Origin: JACCUZ01 sp038246575
GTDB taxonomy: Bacteria; Actinomycetota; Actinomycetes; JACCUZ01
Reading direction: 5' to 3'
NCBI GenBank assembly: GCA_038246575.1
Contig: JBBRVU010000038.1
Location: 1 to 26,970 of the forward strand
DNA length: 26,970 nucleotides
Positions 1 to 9,864 of the stretch are shown piece by piece. Position 1 is the stretch's first letter. The number at the start of each line of letters is the position of its first letter. Position numbers and translations under genes: made by a program. Below the pieces are notes generated by a model that worked only from the letters and a program-made list of their open reading frames with translations, did not search any database and had not been told where the DNA came from.

Positions 1-1
1 C

Positions 2-94
2 CGGCTCGTCGAAGGCGCCGTCACCCAAGGCTGGAACGCCGCCCTCAGCGAGCTCGCCCTCGTCTATCCCGACCGAGTCAACCCACACCTCTAG
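2..94 (+). CDS. C-terminal end of a transposase, probably IS256 (Mutator) family
   Basis: An open frame enters from the left edge and ends at TAG 92-94, giving 30 residues that close with YPDRVNPHL. The tail alone is too short for firm assignment. The following 47 bases contain a sequence resembling IS256-family inverted repeats (TTACACAGATAACTTGACA), and just beyond it an interrupted IS630 gene resumes. Inference: this is the 3' end of an IS256-like transposase whose element inserted into the IS630 copy. The rest of the gene lies outside the window. Confidence 0.5.
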   Translation, partial: RLVEGAVTQGWNAALSELALVYPDRVNPHL

Positions 95-112
95 CCCACC
101 CTGTGACCCAGA

Positions 113-141
113 TCACTTACACAGATAACTTGACAAGCTCC
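113..141. repeat. Candidate right inverted repeat of the IS256-like element
   Basis: The stretch TTACACAGATAACTTGACA lies 22 bases after the transposase stop and resembles the TTACAC...TTGACA pattern I recall for IS256-family ends. At about 140 the sequence switches abruptly to IS630 coding sequence. The left end is not in the window, so neither the partner repeat nor a target duplication can be checked. Confidence 0.45.
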
Positions 142-634
142 CGGGCTACCCGAGTCCCGCACCCACGACTACCGCAGGCACGGCACCACGACGCTGTTCG
201 CCGCCCTGGAGGTCGCCACCGGGAAAGTTACCGACGCCTGCTACCCCCGGCACCGACACCAGGAGTTCCTCCGGTTCCTCAAGCTGGTCGCCCAGGCATA
301 CCCGCGGGTGCCGCTGCACGTCGTCTGCGACAACTACGGCACCCACAAGCACCCCGCGGTGACCGCCTGGCTGGCCCGCAACCCGAGGATCAGGCTGCAC
401 TTCACCCCGACGTCGGGGTCCTGGATGAACCTGGTGGAGATCTTCTTCGGCATCATCACCCGCCAAGCCATCCGCCGAGGCACGTTCACCTCCGTGGCCG
501 ACCTCGTCACCGCGATCGGCACCTACATCGACGGCTGGAACGACCGAGCCCACCCCTTCGCCTGGACCAAGACCGCAGAGGAGATACTCGCCAAAGCCAA
601 GCCCCGCAACAAGACTTCGAACACGCGACACTAG
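134..634 (+). pseudogene. IS630-family transposase, 5'-truncated remnant
   Basis: The readable frame begins after a stop at 131 and runs to TAG 632-634. It carries the C-terminal DDE part of an IS630-family transposase: THDYRRHGTTTLFAALEVATGKV, with the second catalytic Asp in VCDNYGTHKHP and the catalytic Glu in SGSWMNLVE. The N-terminal DNA-binding region and the first catalytic Asp are absent, because the upstream sequence is the presumed end of an IS256-like element. No start codon fits the truncated frame before ATG 308, which lies inside the catalytic domain. The copy cannot be an active transposase. The family call is firm and the interruption by IS256 is inferred. Confidence 0.85.
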
Positions 635-1006
635 GGGTCGGCTTGGCAACGGAACGGATCTGGCTGTTTTCGCGCCACGGGCAGCCGAACAGCCTTGTCA
701 TCGGATGAGGCGCCATCCCACACTCCCGAGGAGTACGTGACCTCACAGGACACGCTCGCCGAGCGTTGTAGGTCCTGCTGCCCCCGGGCGCCCAGATCCC
801 GCAGGCGCTCAGCTGCCAGACAGCCCGGCCCCCGGTTCTTCCTGATCACCTACCTCACGGGACCCACGATGTCCTGGATCAGCGCGCCAGCTGCCCGTCT
901 TGGCCGATCCTGTGTGGGACGGCCGCGTCATCGTGCGGACACGGCTTCCGGTGGCCGTACGCGACCGGTAGACATTCGCCGATCGGGACGCCCTGTCGGC
1001 GGGACC
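635..1006. other. Intergenic stretch with no convincing gene
   Basis: This presumably contains the right end of the IS630 remnant just after 634. I see no convincing gene. The long plus-strand frame running through here and onward has arginine/proline-rich shadow composition. A short plus-strand frame ending in TAG at about 970 (reading PVLADPVWDGRVIVRTRL) looks protein-like and could be the tail of a lost gene, but I cannot name it. Confidence 0.4.
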
Positions 1007-1393
1007 TCAGCCGGAGCCGAGGCGGCGGGCAACTGCGGTGAAGATGTCCTGCGGCGTGCTGTTGAAGGCGATCTGTGCCTGCGGCGAATGGTGGCGTACG
1101 AGGTTGACGATGGACTCGAAGAGCTCCAGCAGCTCCTCGGACTTGCGGATGCCGCCACCCACGACGACGCAGTCCCATTGTCGGGCCTGCAGTGCAGCGG
1201 TGATCCGAGCCTCGATGTCGTCACTCCCGTTGAGACCGACGAGGCAGTCCTCGGCATCCATGCCGTGACCGGCGAGACCGGCCATGCCGACCTCGATCGC
1301 GTCCGCGACCGGCTCCGGGTCCCAGGGTCCGGGCACCCGATAGGGGTCGAGGCCGATGACGAGGATCCGACGCTCGGAAACCGTACTGCCCAC
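1007..1393 (-). CDS. Conserved hypothetical protein, 128 aa
   Basis: The frame has a GTG start at 1393 and actinobacterial third-position GC bias. The product opens with a beta-strand and turn (RILVIGLDPYRVPGPW) and has a second hydrophobic strand followed by glycines (WDCVVVGGGIRKSEELLELF), suggesting a small alpha/beta, possibly Rossmann-like, fold. Near the C-terminus it reads PQAQIAFNSTP. I recall similar stand-alone proteins of this size in actinobacteria and other bacteria without an assigned function. No signal peptide or membrane segment is visible. It sits alone between the IS remnants and the aminotransferase gene, 135 bp from the latter on the same strand. The start lacks a clear ribosome binding site. 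Confidence 0.75.
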   Translation of the reverse strand: MGSTVSERRILVIGLDPYRVPGPWDPEPVADAIEVGMAGLAGHGMDAEDCLVGLNGSDDIEARITAALQARQWDCVVVGGGIRKSEELLELFESIVNLVRHHSPQAQIAFNSTPQDIFTAVARRLGSG

Positions 1394-1528
1394 CGATCCA
1401 CGGTACCGGCCGCGCCGGCGTACGTCGCCGAGCCACCGGTGCGTGGTGCTCGTGCGCTGTCGAATTCGCCGTCCCTGGCAAGGGTCACACGTCGGGAGGA
1501 CGAGCGGAGAATCGCGCGTGACGCGCGG

Positions 1529-2566
1529 CTAGCTCGTGAGCGCGGTCAGGGCCAGGTCGACGTCGGCCTCGGTGGTGTAGAGGTGGAACGAGGCTCGCAG
1601 CCGCCCCCCGCGAACCGCCGCGCGGACGCCGGCAGCCTGCAGGCGTTCCTCCGCACCGGGCACGTCGACCGACACGATCGCCGAATCCCCCGCCTGCAGG
1701 CCGAGGCCGGCGCGGAACCGGTTGGCCAGCGCGACGTCGTGCGCACCAATCACCGCAACGCCAACCTGCTCGATCAGCTCCAGCGCCGGAGCGGTGGCCA
1801 CCCAGTTGAGCCACGCCGGCGAGATGTCCAGGCTCCGCGCGTCGGCCGCCAACCGAAGCGGCGGGCCGTAGTACGACGTGTGCGGGTCGGCACCGGCCCA
1901 CCAGCCAGCTTGCGACGGGACGATGCGCTCGCGGAGTGCGGACGTGGTGACCATGAATGCGGTGCCGCGAGGCGAGAGCAGCCACTTGTATGCGCCGCAG
2001 AGGAGGGCATCGACTCGCGACGCATCGACCGGCAGCCAGCCGCACGCCTGCGTGGCGTCGACCACCGTCGTCGCGCCAACCCGCTCGGCGGCGGCGATGA
2101 TCGCGTCGAGATCGGCGATCTCACCGGACGCCGACTGAACGAGACTGAAGGCGACCACGTCGGTGCCTTCATCGATCTCACCGGCCAGCTCCCGCGCCGG
2201 CACGGTCCGCACCTCGACCCCACGCCGATCCTGGACCAACCACGGGAACAGGTTCGAGGTGAACTCCTCCTCCGCAACGGCCACCCGCGCACCCGCGGGG
2301 AGCGACCCGGCGATCATTGCGACCAGCTGCGAGACCTGCGCACCGGTGGTGACGTCGGACGCAGGCACGCCGACCAGCCGGGCGAAGGTCTCCCGCGCCC
2401 GGATCGTCTCGTCTCCCCAAGCACTCCAGTGGCCACGCCCGGTCCGCCAGTCGGCCAGGGCTTCCTGCAGTGCCTGCCACGCAGGCAATGGCGGCAGGCC
2501 GTAGCTTGCCGTGTCCAGCCAGCCGGGCGCCGGTTCGAACAGGGCACGCGCCTTCGCGATCTCCAC
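1529..2566 (-). CDS. Aminotransferase class V-fold PLP enzyme
   Basis: A PLP-dependent enzyme of fold type I, class V (cysteine desulfurase/isopenicillin N epimerase-like). Counting from the GTG at 2566 it has 345 residues. Visible features are the N-terminal substrate loop WLDTASYGLPP (17-27), the cofactor-ring Asp170 in TTVVDATQACGW with Gln173, and the Schiff-base lysine Lys194 in GAYKWLLSPRG. The desulfurase catalytic-cysteine loop is not apparent, so an epimerase, lyase or aminotransferase role is more likely than sulfur transfer. The substrate cannot be read. GTG 2566 is chosen because the family usually begins a few residues before this loop. ATG 2620 is the alternative, and neither has a strong ribosome binding site. 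It lies 390 bp downstream of the lysine operon on the same strand and may belong to amino-acid catabolism. Confidence 0.85.
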   Translation of the reverse strand: MEIAKARALFEPAPGWLDTASYGLPPLPAWQALQEALADWRTGRGHWSAWGDETIRARETFARLVGVPASDVTTGAQVSQLVAMIAGSLPAGARVAVAEEEFTSNLFPWLVQDRRGVEVRTVPARELAGEIDEGTDVVAFSLVQSASGEIADLDAIIAAAERVGATTVVDATQACGWLPVDASRVDALLCGAYKWLLSPRGTAFMVTTSALRERIVPSQAGWWAGADPHTSYYGPPLRLAADARSLDISPAWLNWVATAPALELIEQVGVAVIGAHDVALANRFRAGLGLQAGDSAIVSVDVPGAEERLQAAGVRAAVRGGRLRASFHLYTTEADVDLALTALTS

Positions 2567-2738
2567 GGCGTCATGCTGCCACCAGCGTTCTCGCGTGGAG
2601 GAGATCGACTGGCAGGTCATCGGTCTGCCGGCCCGGGACGGCCGGCTCGGCCTTACCGACCCTCGCCAAGGCGATTGGCCCGTCCACGTCCGCGCACCAG
2701 CGGGTGCGGCGCCGCGCGGACCGCGGTCCCACCCGCGG

Positions 2739-2956
2739 CTACCCGCGAATGGACTGGCAGCAGGCCGCTGCCTCGAGCTCAACGCTGGCCAACCCGCAGG
2801 TCCCGCCTCGGCACCGGACCAGGAGCAGCCGGTCAGTGCGCGCCGTGCAGGCCGAGCTTCCCGGCGTCGACGGCCACCCTCGAACGGTCTCCTGGATCGC
2901 CGGCTCCTCCCTTCTGCGATAGCCGACGTCGAGCACCTCGAAGACCGCGGTCCCGG

Positions 2957-2960
<4 letters not shown>
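2739..2960 (-). CDS. Possible small ORF coupled to the E1 gene
   Basis: A 73-residue frame whose GTG (2960-2958) overlaps the TGA of the E1 gene in a GTGA arrangement, which suggests translational coupling. The first residues (FEVLDVGYRRREEPAIQE) look protein-like, but the rest is cysteine- and arginine-rich and matches nothing I know. It could be the start of a gene later broken by a frameshift. It lies in the 390-bp stretch 2567-2956 between E1 and the class V enzyme, where I see no other gene. Confidence 0.3.
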
Positions 2961-5157
<2,197 letters not shown>

Positions 5158-5161
<4 letters not shown>

Positions 5162-6705
5162 TCCGCCAGCCGGAACCGCGGATCCGGCTCCAGCTCGACG
5201 ACGTCCATCTGTGCCTTCTGCAGCCGGCCGGAGTAGTCCCAGTTCATCGCCTGCCAGCGGGTGAACTGGTCGAGCACCCACATCCCGGACTGCCGGGATC
5301 CGTTGCCGGACTTGCCGTTGCCGCCGAAGGGCAGATGGGCCTCCGCGCCGGAGGTCGAGTTGTTGACGCTCACCATGCCCGCAGAGATCCCGCGCCGGAA
5401 CGCGTACACCTCGTCCGGATCGTTGGTGTAGATCGACGAGGTCAAGCCGTAGCCGGGCGCGTTGGCGAGCCGGATCGCCTCGTCCATCCCCTGGTAGGAC
5501 GTGATGCCGACCAGCGGGCCGAAGGTCTCCTCGTCGAAGATCGCGTCGCCGGGGCGGACGCCGTCGACGACGACCGGGTGGTAGTAGAGGCCGGCCGTCG
5601 GGTCGCCGGCGAAACCCGGCCGCGGGTTGTCGTCGGTGATCCGTCCGGTCAGGCCGTGGATGGCGTGGTGCGACTGCACCCAGCCAAGGCATTCCTCGAA
5701 GCGGGTGGCGAACTTCTGGTCGAGCAGCGGGCCCATGAGCACGTCGCCGGAGGGCTCGCCGACGGCAGCCGCGTCCACCGCCTTGGTGAACCGGGCGACG
5801 AACTCGTCGTGCACCGACTCGTGGACGATCACGGTGCCCAGCGACGTGCAGCGCTGCCCGGCGGTGCCGAAGCCGGAGAACAGCGCACCCTCGACGGCAA
5901 GGTCGAGATCGCCGCTCGGGGTGATCACCAGCGGGTTCTTGCCGCCCAGTTCGAGGCAGGCGCTCTGCAGGTGGCGGCCGGTGAGCTCGCCGATCCTCCT
6001 GCCCACCGCGGAGGAGCCGGTGAAGCCGACCTTGTCCACGTCGCCCGCTGCCAGCGCCGCCTCGAGGCCGGCGAAGGTCGCCGCGCCGTCGGCGTGCACG
6101 ATGTTGAAGACACCGTCGGGCAGCCCGCCGCCGCGGACGAAGATCTCGTGGAACGCGGCCGCCACACCCGCTGCGTATTCCGCCGGCTTCCACACGACCG
6201 TGTTGCCGCAGAGCAGGGCGGGCACGACGTACCACGATGGCACCGCTACCGGGAAGTTGCCCGCCGTGATCACCGCGACGGTGCCGACCGGGTTGCGGAA
6301 CGTGAACAGCTGCTTGTCCGGCATCTCGCTCGGCACGGTCTGCCCGTACAGGCGCCGGCCCTCGCCGAGGAAGAAGTCGCAGGTGTCGATGATCTCGCGC
6401 ACCTCACCCAGCGCCTCGACGTACGGCTTGCCGATCTCGCGGGTCACCTGCCGGGCCAGCGCCTCGGCGTTGTCTTCCACGGCCCGCCCGATGTGCGCGA
6501 TCGCGCGGCCTCGAACCGGTGCCGGGACGTCGGCCCAGGCCGGCTGGGCGCGCCTGGCGCTCGCGGCCGCGGCGGCGAGGGTCGAGGCGTCGGCCAGGAG
6601 GACCTGCGCGACGACGTCGTCCAGCCGGGCCGGGTTGGTACTCGTGACCGGCTGGCCGCCGGTGACGGGCGAACCGCCGATGACGGAGGCCACGGTCCTG
6701 CTCAT
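5158..6705 (-). CDS. amaB: L-piperideine-6-carboxylate / aminoadipate-semialdehyde dehydrogenase
   Basis: A full-length NAD(P)-dependent aldehyde dehydrogenase of 515 residues. The general base is Glu252 in CLELGGKNP and the catalytic nucleophile Cys286 in TAGQRCTS. The cofactor region includes FTGSSAVGRRIGE (228-240). The C-terminus (GNGSRQSGMWVLDQFTRWQAMNWDYSG, split over 434-500) is typical of the piperideine-6-carboxylate dehydrogenase branch found beside lysine 6-aminotransferase. It would oxidise the product of the upstream enzyme, 2-aminoadipate semialdehyde (cyclising to P6C), to L-2-aminoadipate in the cytoplasm. Its ATG overlaps the lysine aminotransferase stop (ATGA) and its own stop overlaps the E1 start, placing it in the middle of a coupled three-gene operon. 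It is also known as pcd in cephamycin producers, but no beta-lactam genes are present here. Confidence 0.93.
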
Positions 6706-8087
6706 CGGGTCACCGCCGGACCGTCGAGCACCCGGGCGACGGCAGCCACCGCGAGCAAGAGCTCGTCGATCGTGACGGACAAGGCCGGCCTGAACCGCAC
6801 CGATCGCTCCCCGCTGGGGAGGGCGAGGACGTGCTCGTCCTTACGGAGCCGCCGCAGTACGACGTCCCGGGTGTCCGCGTCGGGCAGGTCGAAGGCGATC
6901 ATCAGCCCGCGCCCGCGCACGTTGGCGACCAGCGTCGGGTAGCCAGCCGCCATCTCGCGCAGGGCCGCGAGGGCCGCCTCGCCCTTCACGCCGGCGGCCT
7001 CGATGAGCCCGTCGCGCTCGATGATCTCCAGGATCCGCCGGGACCGCACCATGTCGGTCAGGCCACCGCCCCAGGTCGAGTTGATCCGTCCGGACACGGC
7101 GAACACGTTGTCGGGGACCTCGTCGACCCGGCCGCCGGCCATGATGCCCCCGACCTGCACCTTCTTTGAGAACGCCACGACATCAGGGGACAGCCCGAGC
7201 TGCTGGTAGGCCCACGCCGTGCCCGTGGTTCCGGCACCGGTCTGCACCTCATCCAGGATGAAAAGGGCATCGTGGGCGTGCACCAGCTCCTGCATCGCCT
7301 GCAGGAACTCGCCCCGCATGTGGTTGTCGCCGCCCTCGCCCTGAATCGGTTCGGCGATGAACGCGGCGATGTCGTGCGGGTGCCGCGCGAAAGCCTCGCG
7401 TGCCTGGGTCAGCGCGTGCTCTTCGGTCGCACGCACCTCGTCGACATCGATCGGGAACCGGATCGCCGGCACGTCGATCCGGGGCCAGTCGAACTTCGGG
7501 AACCGGTCGGTCTTCACCGGGTCGGTGTTGGTGAGCGACATCGTGTACCCGCTTCGGCCGTGGAAGGCACGGGTCAGGTGCAGTATCCGGGTGCCCAACT
7601 CGGGCGAGCGTCCACTGGCCTCGTTGTGCCGGCTCTTCCAGTCGAATGCGACCTTCAGCGCGTTCTCGACCGCGAGGGCACCGCCCTCGATGAAGAAGAG
7701 GCGCGGCAGCAGCGGGTCGCCGAGCACCCGCGCGAACGTGTCGACGAACCCCGCCAGGTGCGTGCTGTAGATGTCGGGATTGGCCGGCTTGTTGACAGAT
7801 ACCTCGGCGAGCAGCGCCATGAACTGCAGGTCGTCGACGATGCCGGGGTGGTTGTAACCCAGCGGTGCGGAGGCAAAGAACGCGTACATGTCCAGGTAGC
7901 GCTGCCCGTCGCGGGCATCGACGATCCATGACCCAGTGCTGGCCCGGGTGTCGAGGACGAGCTTGAAGCCGTCGGTGAGCAGGTGCCGGGCGAGGACCTC
8001 GTGGACGTCGGCTGCCGCGATGCCGGGGGGTGCGGAGTCCGTGGCGGGGGTGCCCTCGCGCGTGCTGTCGGCTGTGATCGAGGGCAT
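6702..8087 (-). CDS. lat: L-lysine 6-transaminase
   Basis: A 461-residue class III aminotransferase that moves the epsilon-amino group of L-lysine to 2-oxoglutarate, giving 2-aminoadipate 6-semialdehyde. Diagnostic stretches are HLTRAFHGRSGYTMSLTNTD (170-189), AFIAEPIQGEGGDNH (242-256), the PLP-ring Asp in FILDEVQTG (277-285) and the Schiff-base lysine, probably Lys308, in AFSKKVQVGG. Length and motifs match lysine epsilon-aminotransferases (LAT) rather than ornithine or GABA aminotransferases. An AGAGG ribosome binding site lies about 7 bases before ATG 8087. It is the first gene of the lat-amaB-E1 operon. In mycobacteria lat is controlled by an Lrp-type regulator; none is encoded nearby, but a 20-bp near-palindrome lies 114 bp upstream. 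Confidence 0.95.
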   Translation of the reverse strand: MPSITADSTREGTPATDSAPPGIAAADVHEVLARHLLTDGFKLVLDTRASTGSWIVDARDGQRYLDMYAFFASAPLGYNHPGIVDDLQFMALLAEVSVNKPANPDIYSTHLAGFVDTFARVLGDPLLPRLFFIEGGALAVENALKVAFDWKSRHNEASGRSPELGTRILHLTRAFHGRSGYTMSLTNTDPVKTDRFPKFDWPRIDVPAIRFPIDVDEVRATEEHALTQAREAFARHPHDIAAFIAEPIQGEGGDNHMRGEFLQAMQELVHAHDALFILDEVQTGAGTTGTAWAYQQLGLSPDVVAFSKKVQVGGIMAGGRVDEVPDNVFAVSGRINSTWGGGLTDMVRSRRILEIIERDGLIEAAGVKGEAALAALREMAAGYPTLVANVRGRGLMIAFDLPDADTRDVVLRRLRKDEHVLALPSGERSVRFRPALSVTIDELLLAVAAVARVLDGPAVTR

Positions 8088-8200
8088 GTCGCCGCCTCTC
8101 TGTCACGGGGCGGCGCAGGCCGGCCCGCGGGGGTATGAGTGGGAAGTTCTCCTGCGTTCAGGTTACCTGGGAGGAACTCTTCCGGCGAACTTGCCCGTGG

Positions 8201-8220
8201 GTGACAGCATGTGCTGTTAC
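8201..8220. promoter_or_regulatory. 20-bp near-palindrome upstream of lat, candidate operator
   Basis: GTGACAGCATGTGCTGTTAC is a dyad with 8 of 9 arm positions pairing around a central TG. It lies 114 bp before the lat start in the 200-bp gap between lat and the XRE-MurA gene, a natural place for the operon promoter. The regulator is unknown; symmetry and size would suit a dimeric Lrp- or GntR-type protein. A second short dyad, CAGGT-T-ACCTG, lies about 40 bases closer to lat. Confidence 0.45.
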
Positions 8221-8287
8221 ATCGGCGTTGGCCGTGACCGGTGGCCGGCCTGAAGTCACCGTCCTGGAGCCAGCTGGCTCAGCCGCC

Positions 8288-9817
8288 TCAGCTGTCCCGG
8301 AACGCCTCGATCCCGGCGCCGAGGGCGTTGAGTCGTTCGGCGAGTTCCTCGTAGCCTCGGTTGATCACGTAGACGTTGCGCAGGACCGAGGTGCCCCGCG
8401 CGGCGAGCATCGCCAGCAGCACGACCACCGCCGGGCGCAGCGCCGGAGGGCACACGACCTCGGCGGCCGACCAGCGGGTGGGCCCCTCGACGTAGACCCG
8501 GTGCGGGTCGAGCAGGGTGACCTTCGCCCCCAGCCGGTTGAGCTCGGTGAGGTAGATCGCGCGGTTCTCGTAGACCCAGTCGTGGATCAGCGTGGAGCCT
8601 TGGGCAACCGCCGCTATCAGCGCGAAGAACGGCAGGTTGTCGATGTTGAGTCCCGGGAACGGCATCGGGTGGATCTTGTCGATGGGGGAGTGCAACGTCG
8701 AGGGGTGGGTGGTGAGGTCGACCAGGCGGGTACGGCCGTTGGCGGCGGCGTACTCCGGGCTGCGGTCGTAGTCGAGCCCCATCTCCTCGAGCACCGCGAG
8801 CTCGATCTCCATGAACTCGATCGGCACCCGGCAGATCGTGATCGCCGACTCGGTGACGATCGCAGCGGCGAGCAGGCTCATCGCCTCGATCGGGTCCTCC
8901 GACGGCGCGTAGTCCACGTCCACGTCGATGTCGCGCACCCCCTGCACGCGCAACGTCGTCGTACCGACTCCCTCGATGCGCACCCCGAGCTCCGCGAGGA
9001 AGAAGCAGAGGTCCTGCACCATGTAGTTGGAGCTGGCGTTGCGGATCACCGTGAGGCCGTCGTGGCGGGCGGCGGCCATGAGGGCGTTCTCGGTCACGGT
9101 GTCGCCGCGCTCGGTCAGCACGATCGGCCGCTGTGGCGACGCCGGCGCGTCCACCGTCGCGTGGTAGTAGCCCTCGGTGGCCTTGACCCGCAGGCCGAAG
9201 TGCTGGAGTGCGGTCATGTGCGGCTCGACGGTGCGGGTACCCAGGTCGCAGCCGCCGGCGTAGGGCAGCTCGAAGGTCCCCTCGCGGTGCAGCAGCGGCC
9301 CGAGCAGCATGATCACGCTGCGCGTGCGCCGAGCCGCGTCCGCGTCGATACCGGCGAGGTCGAGCTGCTCCGGCGGCACGATCTCCAGGTCGTTGTCGGC
9401 GTTGAGCCAACGGGTGCGCACGCCCACGCTGGCCAACACCTCGAGGATGCGGTGCACCTCCTCGATGCGGGCCACCCGGCGCAACGTGGTGCGGCCGCGG
9501 TTGAGCAACGCGGCGCAGAGCAGCGCCACGCCGGCGTTCTTGCTCGTCTTGACGTCGATGCTGCCGGAGAGCTGGCGGCCACCAGCGACCCGCAGGTGCA
9601 CCGGCCCGGTCGCGCCGAGGGAGACGATCTCACTGTCGAGGGCCGCACCGATGCGGGCGAGCATCTCCAGGCTGAGGTTCTGGTGGCCGCGCTCGATCCG
9701 GTTGACCGCGCTCTGGCTGCTGCCGAGCTCGCGCGCCAGTTCGGCCTGCGTGAGCCCGCGCTGCGTGCGGGCCGCCCGGATCAGGCTGCCGATGCGCTCG
9801 AGGTAGTCCGGGGTCAC
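8288..9817 (-). CDS. XRE-family HTH fused to MurA-like enolpyruvyl transferase
   Basis: A 509-residue two-domain protein. Residues 1-68 form an XRE/Cro helix-turn-helix (RTQRGLTQAELARELGSSQSAVNRIERG split over 17-44). Residues about 72-509 form a UDP-GlcNAc 1-carboxyvinyltransferase (MurA) fold. Catalytic landmarks are present: SKNA (92-95, the Lys22 loop of E. coli MurA) and Cys190 in YAGGCDLGTRTVEPH, equivalent to fosfomycin-target Cys115. The Asp305 region is remodelled (FPGLNIDNLPF instead of FPTDxQ). Such HTH-MurA paralogues occur in actinobacteria in addition to housekeeping MurA. The protein may be an enzyme, a cell-wall-precursor-sensing repressor, or both. It starts with GTG at 9817, and a perfect inverted repeat 10 bases upstream is a candidate autoregulatory operator. 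Confidence 0.9.
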   Translation of the reverse strand: MTPDYLERIGSLIRAARTQRGLTQAELARELGSSQSAVNRIERGHQNLSLEMLARIGAALDSEIVSLGATGPVHLRVAGGRQLSGSIDVKTSKNAGVALLCAALLNRGRTTLRRVARIEEVHRILEVLASVGVRTRWLNADNDLEIVPPEQLDLAGIDADAARRTRSVIMLLGPLLHREGTFELPYAGGCDLGTRTVEPHMTALQHFGLRVKATEGYYHATVDAPASPQRPIVLTERGDTVTENALMAAARHDGLTVIRNASSNYMVQDLCFFLAELGVRIEGVGTTTLRVQGVRDIDVDVDYAPSEDPIEAMSLLAAAIVTESAITICRVPIEFMEIELAVLEEMGLDYDRSPEYAAANGRTRLVDLTTHPSTLHSPIDKIHPMPFPGLNIDNLPFFALIAAVAQGSTLIHDWVYENRAIYLTELNRLGAKVTLLDPHRVYVEGPTRWSAAEVVCPPALRPAVVVLLAMLAARGTSVLRNVYVINRGYEELAERLNALGAGIEAFRDS

Positions 9818-9827
9818 GGTCGGTCAC

Positions 9828-9849
9828 GCTATCTCAGATGTGAGATAGC
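9828..9849. promoter_or_regulatory. Perfect inverted repeat GCTATCTCA-N4-TGAGATAGC, candidate XRE operator
   Basis: Two perfect 9-base arms separated by GATG lie in the 47-bp gap between the hydrolase stop (9865) and the GTG of the XRE-MurA gene (9817). The size and AT-rich symmetric core suit an XRE dimer, so autoregulation is the simplest reading. There is no T-tract, so an intrinsic terminator for the hydrolase gene is less likely. Confidence 0.6.
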
Positions 9850-9864
9850 GCCGAATCGCCACGC

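Noticed and set aside
9828..9849. Inverted repeat as an intrinsic terminator of the hydrolase gene
   Set aside because: There is no T-run on either side and the arms are not GC-rich; an operator explains the position better.
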